Shown here piece by piece: positions 44,901-56,400 of a stretch of 64,000 nt of DNA. The DNA is from Sitta carolinensis (taxonomy: Eukaryota > Chordata > Aves > Passeriformes > Sittidae). The position numbers and the translations under genes were made by a program. Under the pieces are notes generated by a model, which saw only the letters and a list, made by a program, of their open reading frames with translations, had not been told where the DNA came from and made no database searches. How positions within the stretch are numbered: the stretch's first letter is position 1; the number at the start of each line of letters is the position of its first letter. The stretch covers positions 7,486,452 through 7,550,451 of the forward strand of contig CM063294.1 in assembly GCA_032173965.1 (NCBI GenBank), in the 5' to 3' direction.

Positions 44901-47900
44901 CTGGGAAAGCGTCAAACACCGGTGAGAAGCTGAGACACCCACAGGAGAAGATGGGCACCTGGGGGCACCAGGAGCCAAGGAGAGACTGGGGTTTGGAAAC
45001 ACTGGAAAGGACACTGCAAAGTTTATTCTCAAAGATGCCAGGGTGTCCCCAGCGAGTGCTTGCCCCTTCCCAGGCCTGGCTTGGGTGCCTGCCCGTGCCC
45101 TGTCACCCCTGGAACCCCCCCAGCTGCTTCACTCTGCCACTGCTCCCTCAGGCCATGCCTGATGCTTGCAGCAGCGCCTGATGCAGCACCAATTATTTTC
45201 ATCGTTTTTCTGGCATTAATTAGCATCTTTACGACTTGGCCCAGCAGAGCAGAGAGCGCTGGGGCTGCACTGCAAAAATCCAGGGGGCAAAACCAACCCC
45301 ACTGCCCCTGTGCCCCCCGTACCTGAAGGTGCGTCTGCTGGCCGGGGACCGCGACCGGCAGCACGAGGAGCCCGAGCTGGACCTGCTCCGGGAGCAGTAA
45401 TGCAAACTGCTCCTGGAAAGGGGGTTTCTCCTCAGGCACAGCTTGGTGTCGCCATGCTCCTCTTCCTCCTCCTCCTCCTCCTCCTCTTCCTCCTCCTCCT
45501 CCTCCACGGGGGAGCCGCTCTCGCTGCAGCTGTCCTCAAAGACGGTGTCGTACTCGGGGGTCTTGCAGAAGACCATGTCCTCGTCGTCGAGGGCACTGTC
45601 CAGAAAGCCAAAGTGCTTCGTTAAGCTGGCCCTGATCTCCTGGTCTCTCAGCTGCTTGACGCCGTCCTTCCACAGCATCTCAGTGCCCGCGTCCTTGCAG
45701 AGCTCCAGTCCCTGGTAGTGGGCGGCCGGGACCCTCCTCTTGTGCTCCGACTCCACCTGGCTCGGGAGCTCCCACGACTTGAGCGCCTTCCTCTGCAGGG
45801 CAGCCTCGGGTTTCAGCACCTGGCAGTAGTCGTGGTCCCCGAAGGAGCGGGAGAAGGGCCGCTTGAGCAGGCCCTGCTGCTCGGGGGGCGGGGTGCCCCT
45901 GCCCGGCTCAGGTGTGCGAACAGCTCCGTCCTCTCCGGGTGCTTCCTGGGGGCTTTCCGCGAGGCTGCCGCGTCCCCGGCGCCCCCGGGGCTGGGAGCCA
46001 TCCCCTCCTCCTTGCCTGGCTCCTGGGGGATGTCTGGCTTGTACAGGTCCTCCTCGGCGGGTTTATATGGCGGAGTGGTGGGCGGTGTGAGACCTGAACC
46101 CCCCCAACAAAGGGCAGGAGTCAGCTCTGCCTGCTCCGTCCTGCCCCGTCCCACCCCAGTCCTGGGCTGCACCCACGGCCTCATCCAGGGGCACTCGGGG
46201 GAACAAGTAGGATGCCTTGATTCCAGTAGAGAGCAGAGGACTCTCCCTTCCCTCCTGGCTCATGCAGTGCCCCCCTGAACAGCTCCTCCCACCCCAAACG
46301 CATTCCCCTGAGCTCTCAGGGATGTGGCAGTGCACAGGGAGTCTCCCGTGTTTGTAGTGTGAAGGGGATGAAGGTGCCCCCTTGGCTGGAACTGATGCCT
46401 CCAGGCTGAATTTAGGGGAAATAAGCCCCCTCCTAGAGTACACTTGGCAAAATTAAAGAACTCAAAGCCTGCCCTACCTGCTGTCCCACACAGCTCCACA
46501 GTCAGCATTGGCTCAAAGTTTCTCTTCCCAAAGGTTGGGTCACTGGAGAAGAGCAGAAAATCAGGAGAGCGTTTAGGTGAACCACAGCCCCAAAACCCAA
46601 AAGAAAGCTGAGAAAACACTGCCCACAAGTGAACCCTCCCACTTTGGCTGGCATCTGACAGAGTAACCCCACAAGGGCAGTGTTGAGCAGCTCCAGGGCA
46701 CACAGAAAATTCCCTGCCCTGGGCAGAGGACTCTGCTAGCTCCTTGCTCCCTGTGGCTCCCCACAGCCCCGTGCCCAGCAGTGAGCTCACTGTGCCCTGC
46801 AAACACAGCTCCCTGTGCTGGCTGCAGAGGCCCTGCCCAGCCACACAACCCCAGGCAGTTCCCAGCCCCAGACTGGTTCACTCAGCCCCATCTGCACTTA
46901 CGTTTGTGCCAAGGACAGCGTGAGACACCTGGGTGTTTCTGAAAGGCAGGAGAGAAGCAGGTTACCCGTGGGGCTGCATCCCTGCAGTGCCCACTGAGGG
47001 CTTTGCCCACCTGAGAGGGACAGCTCACACTGCCAGGGCTGAGCCATTCCTGCACTTGCAGCTTGCTGGGCTTTTTGGGGCACAGCTCAAAACCCCAGAA
47101 CCCAGACCCAGGGAAAACCCATGGGGAAGAACATGGAGGGATGGGGCAACCCTGCTGGGTTATGGCCACACCAACTCCTCCAGCTCATTATAAGGACAGG
47201 GAAACTGAGGCAGAAGATGCCCACGGATTGAAAAAGCCCCCCAAAAGAGAACAGACCCCAGCTCCCCATGCACAGGCAGGCAGCATGGGGGGCTGCTCAC
47301 AGCTCTCCTGCCAGCTGAGTGCCCAGCATCACTCGCCCACGGCAGGGGTGGCACGGGCACACTGTGGGGGGGAGCAGAGTGACAATCCCCAAGCCCCTCA
47401 CCTGTCTGCTCCAGGAGGGCACAGCGCCGGCTCTCGGCGCCCCCCTCGCCATCCCCCAGGGAGCCCAGGCAGAGGGGCTGGGACTCCGCGGGTGGGGCCG
47501 TGCCCCCCACCTCCACCTCGGCCGCCGGCTCTTCGGCAGGGAAGCCCTCCAGCAGCGGGCAGGCTGCGGCCGCCCTGCAGCCCGGGGGCACGGAGGGCTC
47601 GGCGGGGGGCTCGTCGAGGAAGGCGAGCCAGTGGCCGAGCTCGGGGTTGAGTCTCTTGGAGCGGCGCACGGCGTGAACAGCGCTGTCCTGCCTGCGGGCC
47701 ACCTTCCCCGCGCCCGGCGTGCCCTCCTGCCTCCCGGCATCGTCCTCCAGCTCCCGCGGCGCCTCCGCCTCGGGGCTCTGCTGCCGGGGCTCGCCCTTGC
47801 CCCGGGATGCGCAAGTCCCGCTGGCATCCTCCCCGTCGGGCGGCACGGGCGAGCAGGAGCCGGGCGGCCGTGCCAGGGCCGCGTACACGGGCTTGCCCAG

Positions 47901-50900
47901 GCGGTATGGCTTGCTCACATCGCACAGCAGGTCCCGCGCCAGCAGCTCCTTGAGGATGGAGAAGGATGCTGCGGGCTTCTTGCAGCCGCCGGCTGCCTGC
48001 CAGGCGCAGCCCGGCCGGCCCTGGCCGGGGGCACAGTCCGCTTTGGCTCTCTTGAAGGGGCTGCTGCAGGGCTGGGGCTTGCAGTCGGCGGGCAGCTTGC
48101 GAGGGGGCAGGCAGTAGGTGTGCATGTAGCGGATCAGCTCCACCACCGAGTGCAGCTCGCCCTCGCAGGAGAACTGGCTGCCCGCGCCCTCCGAGGAGCC
48201 GGAGCTCAGCGAGTCCTCGCTGCAGTCACTGTCGTCCTCCTGCTCGCCCGGGGGCGGCGGGTGGTGGCCGCTGCCCGGGCACTCCTCGGGTGCCCGGGGG
48301 GCTTTGGTCTGGGAGCAGACGGTGCTGGAGGTGAGGTGCCGGTGCAGCTCCGTGCAGCTGCGGCTCTGAGCCTGCGGGACGCTCGCCCTCCTGTCCCGGG
48401 GACCCTCCACCTGCTGAGGGGAGAGAGGAGACAGAGAGCCCTAAGCCCCGCGGCCAGCCTGGGGGAGGCTGGAACAGCCACTCCGCTCCCTCAAATTAAT
48501 TTCCTTTTTTTTTTAACCTGAACCTACTTTACCTTCCTCCTAATCCTACCTCACAGCAAGAAATGAGAATAAATAATAACAACAAATAATAAATAATAAT
48601 AAATCATAATAAAATAATAAATAATAATAAATAATAAATAATCATAATAAAAATAATAATATAATAATATAATAATATAATAAATAATAAATAATAAATA
48701 ATAAATAATAAGGTAGAAATAAAATAATAATAATAACTAATAATAATAAATAAGTTATTATTTATTCTCATTTCTTGCTGCTACCTCACAGCAAGAAATG
48801 AGAATAAATAATAGCAACAAATAATAAATAATAATAAAAAATAAAAGCTAATAAATAATAAAAATAAATAATAACCAATAAATAACAAATAATAAAATAG
48901 AAATAAAATAAATAAGAATAATAAAAATAAGTAATAAATTAATAATAATAAAAATAAGAATAAATAAGAATTCAAAATTAATTCTAGTAGGTGCACCGGC
49001 GATTTAGCATTGGGCCCGCCCCAAGGAAGTACCTTTGTGCAGGGCCGTGCGGGCCGGGATTTTGGGGTCCCCGGGCGCCGGGCGCTCCCGTCCCGCTGGG
49101 CCTCGCAGCTCGGAGGCGACGGAGACAGGAGCAGCTTCTTCAGCTGCAAAGAGAAGGGGCAAGAAAAGGAGTCGGCATCGCAGCGAGCGCAGGGGAAAAC
49201 GCCCGGCGGGTGGCTCGTGTGCGAGCACATCCATCCCCGAGCACCCACCCAAAACCGGGGCAAAACCCCACCAGGCGGGGGGGGTCGGGTTAGTAATTCA
49301 CAGCTCCGGGGGCTGTGGGGCAGGCGCCTGGCTCTGTGCAGCCCGGGGGGGTCGGGGCTGTCCCCACAGCATCCAGCACAGGGACCCCCAGGCAGGCTGG
49401 GGCAGTGAGGACAGCAGGGAATTAGGGAATTTACTCCCCGGGGACAGCCCCACTGGTGTCAGACACACAGGAGCTGCCGTGGCATCCGAGCCTCTCACTC
49501 CGTCACCCTGCCCGGAGGTGACAGAGGCTTTACGCCGCGGTTGAGTGATGGCTTTGGACAGCTCGCTGGAGTCCCCGTTTGACGCTCATTTAGCCAAAAC
49601 GTCCAGAGAGGGCCTCGACTCATTAAGGAGCTTTCGAGGCGTTTTGCAGATGCAAATCCCTGCGGGATCCGCGCAGGATTTCCCCCAGCACCGTGTCAAG
49701 CCCTTGGGCGCTGACAGCGGGGTTTTCCCGCAGTGCCACCTTTTCTGATGGCAGGGTCAGCACAACATTTTCTACTCAACCCCAACTTCGCTCAGGGGGA
49801 GGGGAAAAAAAAAACAACAAACCAACCCAGACCCCCACACCCAGCAACGACATTTGAGATCGTGCCCACGTGGCGCTAACAACAGCTCAACAGCAAGACG
49901 ACTGCGTAGGCACCGGGGACTGCAGGAGACAGATCTGGGGCTGCCGTGCTGCCCGGAGCCCGGGGGGTTAGGGACTGATAGAAAAGGGGTGCCCGGGTCA
50001 GGGACAGCCAGGCAATGCCAGCCGGGGCACCCGCAGCTTTAGGAGGCTCCTGTGGGTGGAAGCGCCCAGCACCCTTTCCCCCCCCCCCCGCCCGCCCCTG
50101 CAACGTATACATCCTATATATACACATACAGGTCATGTGTGATATATACCCCTGCGCGGGGCGCGGGCGGTGGAGATGCACGCTGTCACCACTGGATGTC
50201 ACTCCTCCCCTTCGCTGCGATTTTGGGGACACCCCGGGGCCGAGGGCTCTGTGAGCCGCAGTGGGGAGCAGGCTGGGGATCCCAGGGATTCTCGCAGGGA
50301 TGGCAGGGAACGCTCCCGGTTCATGCCAGGGGAGCGGGGCTGGAGCGCCAGCAGCGCAGGCAACCAAGGGGGAGGCTCCAGCCACCAAATCTGGAGGGAT
50401 TGGAGGCCACCCAGCCCCTGAAGGGCTTCGGTGGAAGGCACAGGGAGGGTCAAACCCTCCCACTGGAAGCCGAGGGCAGGGGCTGACACTCAGGCAAGCT
50501 CCTTTTGTGACAGCAGGGAGCTCAGCCCGGGGCAGAGCCAGGGGGGAACGGCCACCAGTGCCCATGGGCACGGGGCTGGGATGAGCCAGGGAGAGCCCCG
50601 GGCAGCCCCACACCTGCACAGGGGATTAAAGGCAGGTGTGGGCGTGCCAAAGCAGCCCCCAGCCCTCTGCCCCCCGCCCCCAGCCCGCCCAGAGAGAGAT
50701 TTGTATACACACAGCTCGCTCCCGTGAGGATGGTGATGGAGGTGACAGCAATGATGCAGAACATGTATACGTATACAATACAAGTATATGCTTTGGTATT
50801 GACGGTTAAAAGAGAGTTTTAAGCCTAGAATGAAAAAATTCAGACCTTGGCTTCCTATCATACCCATGCAGCCGGCTTATCTGGGGCTCATCCAAATCCA

Positions 50901-53458
50901 CCTTAAACAGTAGGAAGTGGGTTCTTACTAGAGACAGCTCATCACACTCGGGGCCGGGGCGGCGCCCCCCGTGACCGGGGCGGTGGGTTTGGGGGAGGGG
51001 GCAGGTGAGGTGGTGGCAGGGTTGAGCGTGTCCCCCTCTTCCATAGTTCGGAAGGCAGCCAGGCCCATGTCATCTCCCTGTATATCATCCAAAGTCTCGG
51101 TGAGGGCTGCCAGCAGCGCTTCGTTCTCGCTGTCTATTATCTGGAAGGAGCAGGCAGAGAAGAAAAGGGGGGGGGTTAGGCTGGGCAGAGAGTCCCCGGG
51201 GTGCTGGAGAGGGGACAGGGAGCAGCAGAGCCACACCAGCTCCCACACTTCCCCACTGTGAGAGTTTTTCCCCAGCACAGCACCAGGATGGGATGAGGAG
51301 AGACCAAGAGCCTCAGTCTGTCCACCTGCAGCCCAGCAGGAGAATGGATCAGAGCATCTTCCCTCCCAACAGTCCCTCCGTCCCACCGTGAGGCAAACAG
51401 CAGCAGATAAAACATCTGAGAGGAAAAAGCTCCTGGCCCAAATCCTCCTAGCCCTGGGCTGCAAGTGCAAGAGCTGAGCTCAGCCAGGGCTGCCCAGAGG
51501 ACAGGAGGGCACAGCCTCCCAGAGGGCACAGGGGAAGCTCTGCCTGGGCTGCAGCACTGGCCAGATGCCACAGCTTGTGACAACAACCACTCTGAGGTTT
51601 GTGTTCACTAAGAGCCCCCAAAAGCACCTCCAGCTCCTCAGGGCCTCTCAGCCCTTACCCTTAAGCTGGTGCACCCAGTGCTCTGTGAGAGACCCTGTCA
51701 CCCCCAAATGTTCCATCAGCATCCCCAGATCGTGCTGGTCACCCAAAAACTGGCTCAGGGCAGCTGTAGTGCAAGGCAGTCTGGGCCAGGCAGGGCCAGG
51801 GGCTGCTCCTGCCTCCTCCCTGCCACTGCTCCAGCTTGACTTGGGTCCCTCTTTCCATCCTGGCTTTGTCCTTGCTGGTGCACCACCTCCAGCCTCCCCA
51901 GTGCCCTCCCAGTCCCCCCCAGCCCCACGAGTTCCCTTCCAGTCTGGCAATCCAGTGCTGAAGCCCAGAAGAGGGTGCAGAAGCTGAGGAATGGCTGGAG
52001 TGAGCCAGGAGTTCTTTCTGGTCCTCCTCCATCACAATGTGAATGTAAACCATGTCCAACGAGAAGCAGGCTACCATCAGCGATAAAATTAGCACGGGGG
52101 AAAGTCAGGCTCACAGGCAGGACTGCTGCCTGCACACAGCCTCCTGTGTTTCTCTCCTCTTGTTTGAAAATTAAACATCTTTTGTTCCATGCCCTAACCT
52201 TGCTCGCAGTTACTAGAGCAGGCTCCAGGGAAAGGCAGCAGGATGCTCCATTTTTGGCTCCGTTTCTTTTCCTCCTGTTATTGGCACGAGATTGCTGTGC
52301 ATACAAGTTCAGTGGGATACATTTCATCATACTCCACTGCTCCTCATCGGCCTGGCTTTTGCATTTCTCTTCTGTTTATCTTTTCCCCAGGAAGTTCACG
52401 GAAAATATGCATCTCGTGATGAAGGTCCCTCAGCTGGACTGGACCATTTTCAAGCACAGCATCAGCCCAGCATAAAAGCCAGAGGGTTGTTATTATGGGC
52501 AGGTTAGAAAATATTGAGGCTTTTTTTAATCTCCTTGTTTAAATAGAAATCCTCCTCCCAAAATGTAACCCAGGGTCGGTGATTAGCTGGTACCAGAGGG
52601 TCACAACCTCCTTGGGCAAGGGGGTAAAGGCCTGGGTGCTGCTCAGGAGGGCACAGAGACCTCAGCCCCAAGGACAGGCACATCCAGAGCATGGCATGAG
52701 CTTTGGGCAGGGCGAGGGGGCTGCCCGGCCTGCTCTGTGCCCATTCCCCTCTGCCTCTCCCTGCTTCCAACCTGTCTGTGCTGTGCCCACAGCCCTGCCC
52801 TGTCCTCACAGCTCCAGGAGATGAAGCAGAGGCAGGAGCAAAGGCACATGGAGCATCCCCTGCCCCAGCCTTGCACCATGCTGGCACAGCCATGGATGCA
52901 GCCCAGCCCAGAGCCGAGCAGAGGAGCAGCCCCTCTGCCAAAGGGACCCCAGCCCCACAGAGAGGGGGCTGGGAAAGCAGAGGAAAGGGCTGCTTCCTGC
53001 TCGTAGGAAGGGAATTTTTCCACTGCTGAGACCCCTGCACTACCGCCCTGGCATTCTGGGAATGGAACAGGACACGCTGCAATTCCCTGTGAATAATCCA
53101 GCACAGGAGGGCTGGCTCAGCAGCCTCCTCCTCCTCGTTAGCCTTACTCCGTTGCCCCATTTAGAGCCGGTGCACAAATTAATGGAGCACTAATCAGCTG
53201 GGGAGGAGATATTAATAGCTGTGTGTGTTCCCTCCGCCCACCCTCCTTCTCCCCCTGCCTCCATCCTTGGGGGGATGGGGGTACCTGGAAGAGCTCGGAG
53301 TCGTCGGTGCTGTACTGGCTGGAGTCGGTCTCCGAGTGCTCCCCGCCCCACTGCAGCTCGCTGAAGCAGCCGGCAGAGTCCAGGTCGCCGGCGTCCAGCT
53401 GGGACAGATCGATCTCGGGGAAGTCGGAGTAGAGGTGCTCCTCGCCAGACACCTCATA
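41808..53458 (-). CDS. PPARGC1B: PPARGC1B (PGC-1beta) exons 2-12; exon 1 outside the window; three apparent frameshifts
   Basis: Transcriptional coactivator of nuclear receptors, ERR and NRF1, driving mitochondrial biogenesis and lipid metabolism in the nucleus. Exons: 53458-53285, 51140-50929, 49143-49033, 48410-47402, 46938-46902, 46542-46478, 46093-45323, 44856-44781, 44015-43895, 43619-43465 and 41911-41808. The order of parts matches human PGC-1beta: acidic activation region, LXXLL boxes (LLKKLL across exons 3/4; LKELL in exon 5), acidic Glu run, host-cell-factor motif DHDY, Arg/Ser stretch, RNA-recognition motif and the conserved C-terminus ([17 protein letters not shown]). With one base restored in each of exons 3, 8 and 10, all phases agree and the exons total 946 codons including the stop, in line with about 1023 residues in human. 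Exon 1, the first 26 or so residues, must lie beyond 64 kb. Confidence 0.97.
43465..43619 (-). CDS. PPARGC1B: PPARGC1B exon 11, second half of the RRM
   Basis: 155 bp, phase 2 in and phase 1 out. Encodes the RNP1-like [19 protein letters not shown] and the [13 protein letters not shown] segment of the PGC-1 RNA-recognition motif. Frame intact. Confidence 0.97.
43895..44015 (-). CDS. PPARGC1B: PPARGC1B exon 10, first half of the RRM
   Basis: Encodes [20 protein letters not shown] and [14 protein letters not shown], the RNP2 strand and first helix of the RRM. Donor AACAG|GTGAG is phase 2. The acceptor CAG is followed by three G only. Joining to exon 9 (ending ATT, phase 0) requires four G to read GEGRVV, so one G seems to be missing (121 bp instead of 122). 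Confidence 0.93.
44781..44856 (-). CDS. PPARGC1B: PPARGC1B exon 9
   Basis: 76 bp between TTGCAG|GTGTGA and ATT|GTAAGT. Encodes the basic KKRREKAI segment that precedes the RRM. One frame, intact. Confidence 0.93.
45323..46093 (-). CDS. PPARGC1B: PPARGC1B exon 8: DHDY motif, Glu run, RS-like stretch
   Basis: Acceptor TTCAG|GTCTCAC, donor TTCAG|GTACG. Encodes [17 protein letters not shown]-like KHPERTEL, then, after a frame change, the HCF-binding context [30 protein letters not shown], about 16 consecutive Glu and the Arg/Ser-rich end. Length 771 instead of the required 772. One base is missing in the G/C runs at about 45878-45905. Confidence 0.95.
45461..45508 (-). repeat. PPARGC1B: (GAG/GAA)n coding repeat, poly-Glu
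   Basis: Plus-strand CTC/TTC triplets encode about 16 consecutive glutamates, as in mammalian PGC-1beta, which has an equivalent Glu-rich run. Length is likely polymorphic. Confidence 0.9.
46478..46542 (-). CDS. PPARGC1B: PPARGC1B exon 7
   Basis: 65 bp, phase 2 in and phase 1 out. Encodes [20 protein letters not shown], a conserved PGC-1 segment. Frame intact. Confidence 0.95.
46902..46938 (-). CDS. PPARGC1B: PPARGC1B exon 6 (37-bp micro-exon)
   Basis: Found from splice sites (TTTCAG|AAACACC, CAAAC|GTAAGT) and phase. Encodes [11 protein letters not shown], equivalent to human SPRCLMLALSQ, and bridges exon 5 (phase 1) to exon 7. Confidence 0.9.
47402..48410 (-). CDS. PPARGC1B: PPARGC1B exon 5, large exon with LKELL box
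   Basis: 1009 bp in one uninterrupted frame, acceptor AGCAG|GTGGAG, donor GACAG|GTGAGG. Contains [50 protein letters not shown] (nuclear-receptor box) and [17 protein letters not shown]. All are landmarks of PGC-1beta in the human order. Confidence 0.97.
48546..48975. repeat. AAT-rich microsatellite with long direct and inverted repeats
   Basis: (ATAATAA)n sequence in PPARGC1B intron 4. A block of about 60 bp beginning 'ctacctcacagcaagaaatg' occurs at 48546 and again at 48781. The second copy also pairs with an inverted copy at 48756-48780, giving perfect 25-bp arms (48756-48780 and 48789-48813) around an 8-base loop. Confidence 0.95.
49033..49143 (-). CDS. PPARGC1B: PPARGC1B exon 4 (LXXLL box)
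   Basis: 111 bp, acceptor TTTGCAG|CTGAAG, donor ACAAAG|GTACTT. Starts LKKLLL. Preceded by ELSL of exon 3 it forms the LLKKLL nuclear-receptor box. Confidence 0.93.
50929..51140 (-). CDS. PPARGC1B: PPARGC1B exon 3 (activation domain)
   Basis: Acceptor TTCCAG|ATAATAG, donor CTA|GTAAGA. Encodes [20 protein letters not shown], the conserved activation helix, then a Pro/Ala/Ser-rich stretch. The exon should end in DELSL at phase 0. The frame instead runs into a stop because the length is 212 rather than 213. One base is missing in the C/G-rich stretch at about 50940-50970. Confidence 0.95.
53285..53458 (-). CDS. PPARGC1B: PPARGC1B exon 2
   Basis: 174 bp (58 codons), acceptor TGTGCAG|TATGAG, donor CTTCCAG|GTACCC. 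Encodes [20 protein letters not shown] and [10 protein letters not shown], which match the human N-terminal region directly after exon 1. Frame intact. Confidence 0.96.
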
Positions 53459-56400
53459 CTGCACACAGGGAGGCAGAGAGACGGGCTGAGCACAGAGGTG
53501 CGGCGGTGAAGACAGCAGCATCCCCCCCATGGTCACCCAGCGCTCCCAGCCCGGCACTGGCAGGGTGTGCTGGGCATCTCTACACCCACCCGGTGTGCAC
53601 AGTCTGCTCTGGTCACTGTGAGCAGCCCCACAGCTGCCCCAGCTGCGACAGAGGTTGGCACAGCAGGACCTGCAAGGAAGAGCCCCGTGTCTGCCAGCGA
53701 GCAGATGGACGGGGCACGGCACAGCCACCAGGCAATTCCTGCCCGTGCTGTCCTGAAAGGGACACCCACGTTATGCAGGTGGCCTGGGGACCAGCACACA
53801 GGGCCAGCCCTACGCCTGGTGCTCACCCTGTCCCCAGCACAGGGCCCTGAAACACTCGGGACATCCCTGTGGGGGAAGCTGCACATCCCAAAGCACGCCC
53901 GGGCAACCCAGACCCTGCTCCTGCAGGATGGGAACAGCAGGAACATGAATGGATGTCTGAGAGCACACGGGGTGATGTGAGCTGTAGGAACTGAGTTAAG
54001 AAAAATCTCCATTTAACCACAGAAAGGAGCTGGCACCTGCCCCACTTGGGCCTGGCTGCCAGCCATGAAACCCCAGGGCTGCACCCAGCACCCGAGGGAG
54101 CCAGGGCTGGCACCAGCACCCGCTGCCTGCCCTGGCATTTGGACCAAGCCTGGCTCTGCCTCCAGGTTAGAACAGGAGGGGAAAGGTCTGGTGAGGCTCC
54201 TCCCAGCATTGGCTGCCCAAGGGGAGTTTTTCTGGCAGTGAGGGAAGCGAGTTTATTTACAGAGCAAATGGATTTTGGAGCAGGCAAACATGTGAGCATG
54301 TGAGAGAGGCTGCAGGGAGCGTGGGGGCCCCTCCTCCTGAAGCACCCTGGAAGGGGCTCCTCCATCACTCAATGGGAAGGGAAAGGGATTTCAAACCCAG
54401 CTGCAGGAATGGAAAACACAGCTTTCCTCTCTTCTCATTTTTTGTTTTTTCAAATTGGGATAATCTGGGATTACTGACTGTGCTCCCCCAGGCTGAGAGA
54501 AGCCTGTCTGCCACGCTCCCCACCACAGTCAGGACACTCCAAAGGACACTCCTGCACACACTCACTCCCATTTTGCATTTCTCACCTGCTTCCCACTCTG
54601 ACCAATCCCAGGGGAGGTGGAGAACAGGGAGAGCACCTTGGAGGGCACAGCAAGGGCAGGGGAGGGTGATTTTATGGCCTGATGGTGAGCCAGGGCCATG
54701 TGCCAGCCATGCCCAGGGGCTGCAGTGGGGCTGGGCTGCAGGGAGCTGCTGGTGCTGCCTCAGACAAAGTTCTGGGAGCTGCCCCCATCTCTGCCAGCAC
54801 CCTCCCTTCACCCTTTTGCTGGAGGGGTGTGCATCAGGTAAATATCACAAGTGTGGTGCCACAAAGTGTATCGGGCACCCTGAGTGGCTCTGGGAGCTGA
54901 TCCTCCCCACTGGGCCCCCAGGGATGGGGATTTTCTAACCTGCCCTGCAAAACCCTTTGTTCCCAGGTGTCAGAGCACATGCAGCAGGTTAGGAGTCCCC
55001 AGTACCAGCTCTGGGGACACAGATGCTGCCTCTCCCCTTGTTCTGTCCCCTCTGCTCAGGGGCAGCCCGGTCTGCTCTGGGATCAATGTCCTTTGGCCTT
55101 TCAGATGTGTTCCTTACCTGCTGTGGCTTGTCCCTGCCTTCCTGTCCCTGCTCTAGAAAAAGTCTTGTGACAACTTTGTCTCCCCCTTCTCCCCAAATCT
55201 TCCCATTGGAACACAGGCAAAGGCTTTTATTTTTAGCCAAGCCATACATACATAGATATACGTGTGTCTGTGTGTGCGTGTGTGCGTGCAATTAAAAATA
55301 GCAGAGCAGCCAAATTCTCCTGCTCCTTTTGATATGCCACAAGGGAAAAGATCCTGGTGCTGAGATCACAAGGAGCAGCTGACACCAGTGCTCGGGATGT
55401 CTTTTGATCAACTCCACAGATGTGACATGTCCCCATTGGCAACAGGGCTGGGTAAAAATAAACTCCTGCAATCTAATGCTGCTGAGCTGCCCTCTCTGGG
55501 TGCTCCAGGGCAGGACTGCCCCGCCATGCCAGGCTGGGGATGCTCCCAGGTTCTTGCCAGGAATGCCCAAAACTCAGCTCTGTCCGAGCTGAGCCTTGAA
55601 AAACATGGGGGTCACCTGGGTGGGCACCCCAGCACGGCCCCCTCTGCTAGGCAGTGTCATTTACCCACTCACCATGGAGCTGGGGCTCCAGAGGGAACCC
55701 AGCAGCCCCAGTGCGGAGCCCACGGCCCTGAGCAGCAGTGAGAGAGAGCAGAGCCCCCTGGGCTGGCCTGGGGGTGCTGGGATCCCAGCCCTGCCCAGGC
55801 AGGGGTGGCAGCAGCAGTGGGGAGGCTGCCCCTGGGCACAGGACCTCATCTGCTCTGACTCTCCCTTTTCCCACCCTTTGCACTTCCTGCTGCCTTGGGA
55901 GAGGAGTGAACTTTTGTTCTAATTTTACTCGGGACTTTGTAGGAAGATCAGCCATGGGTTCTTGGTGTGCAGCCAGCGAACACCCATGGAGACATGCTCA
56001 GAAATTCGGAGGCATCCTCCAGCCCAGACACCTGGCCCGGCTGTGCTGCAACAAGGCTGTGACCACAGAATTGCTGGCAGTGTCTGAGGAAGCCCTGCTC
56101 CAGGGAGGAGAGCTCCTGGTGTCCTCTTGCTCAGCATCCCTTTGTCTCCTGGCAGTGGAAGAGCTCCTGGGTGCTCTGGGGCTGCAATACTGCTCGTGTC
56201 CCTTTGCAATGTCCCCAGTCTGTCCTTCCCAGGGCAGAGGAAGGCGAGGCAGCACGAGGAGCTGGCACAGGGGTTGGATCCATCTCCCTGCCCGACTGTG
56301 AGGGTGTTCAATGCACTGTCTCTGGTGTCCCAGAAGCTCTGGCACTTGTCCTGGGCTGGACAGGCAGCCACTGGCTGGAGCCACATCCAAGGGTGTCCCA

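Noticed and set aside
47319..48521. 400-codon plus-strand open frame
   Set aside because: Antisense shadow of PPARGC1B exon 5, produced by GC-rich codon usage.
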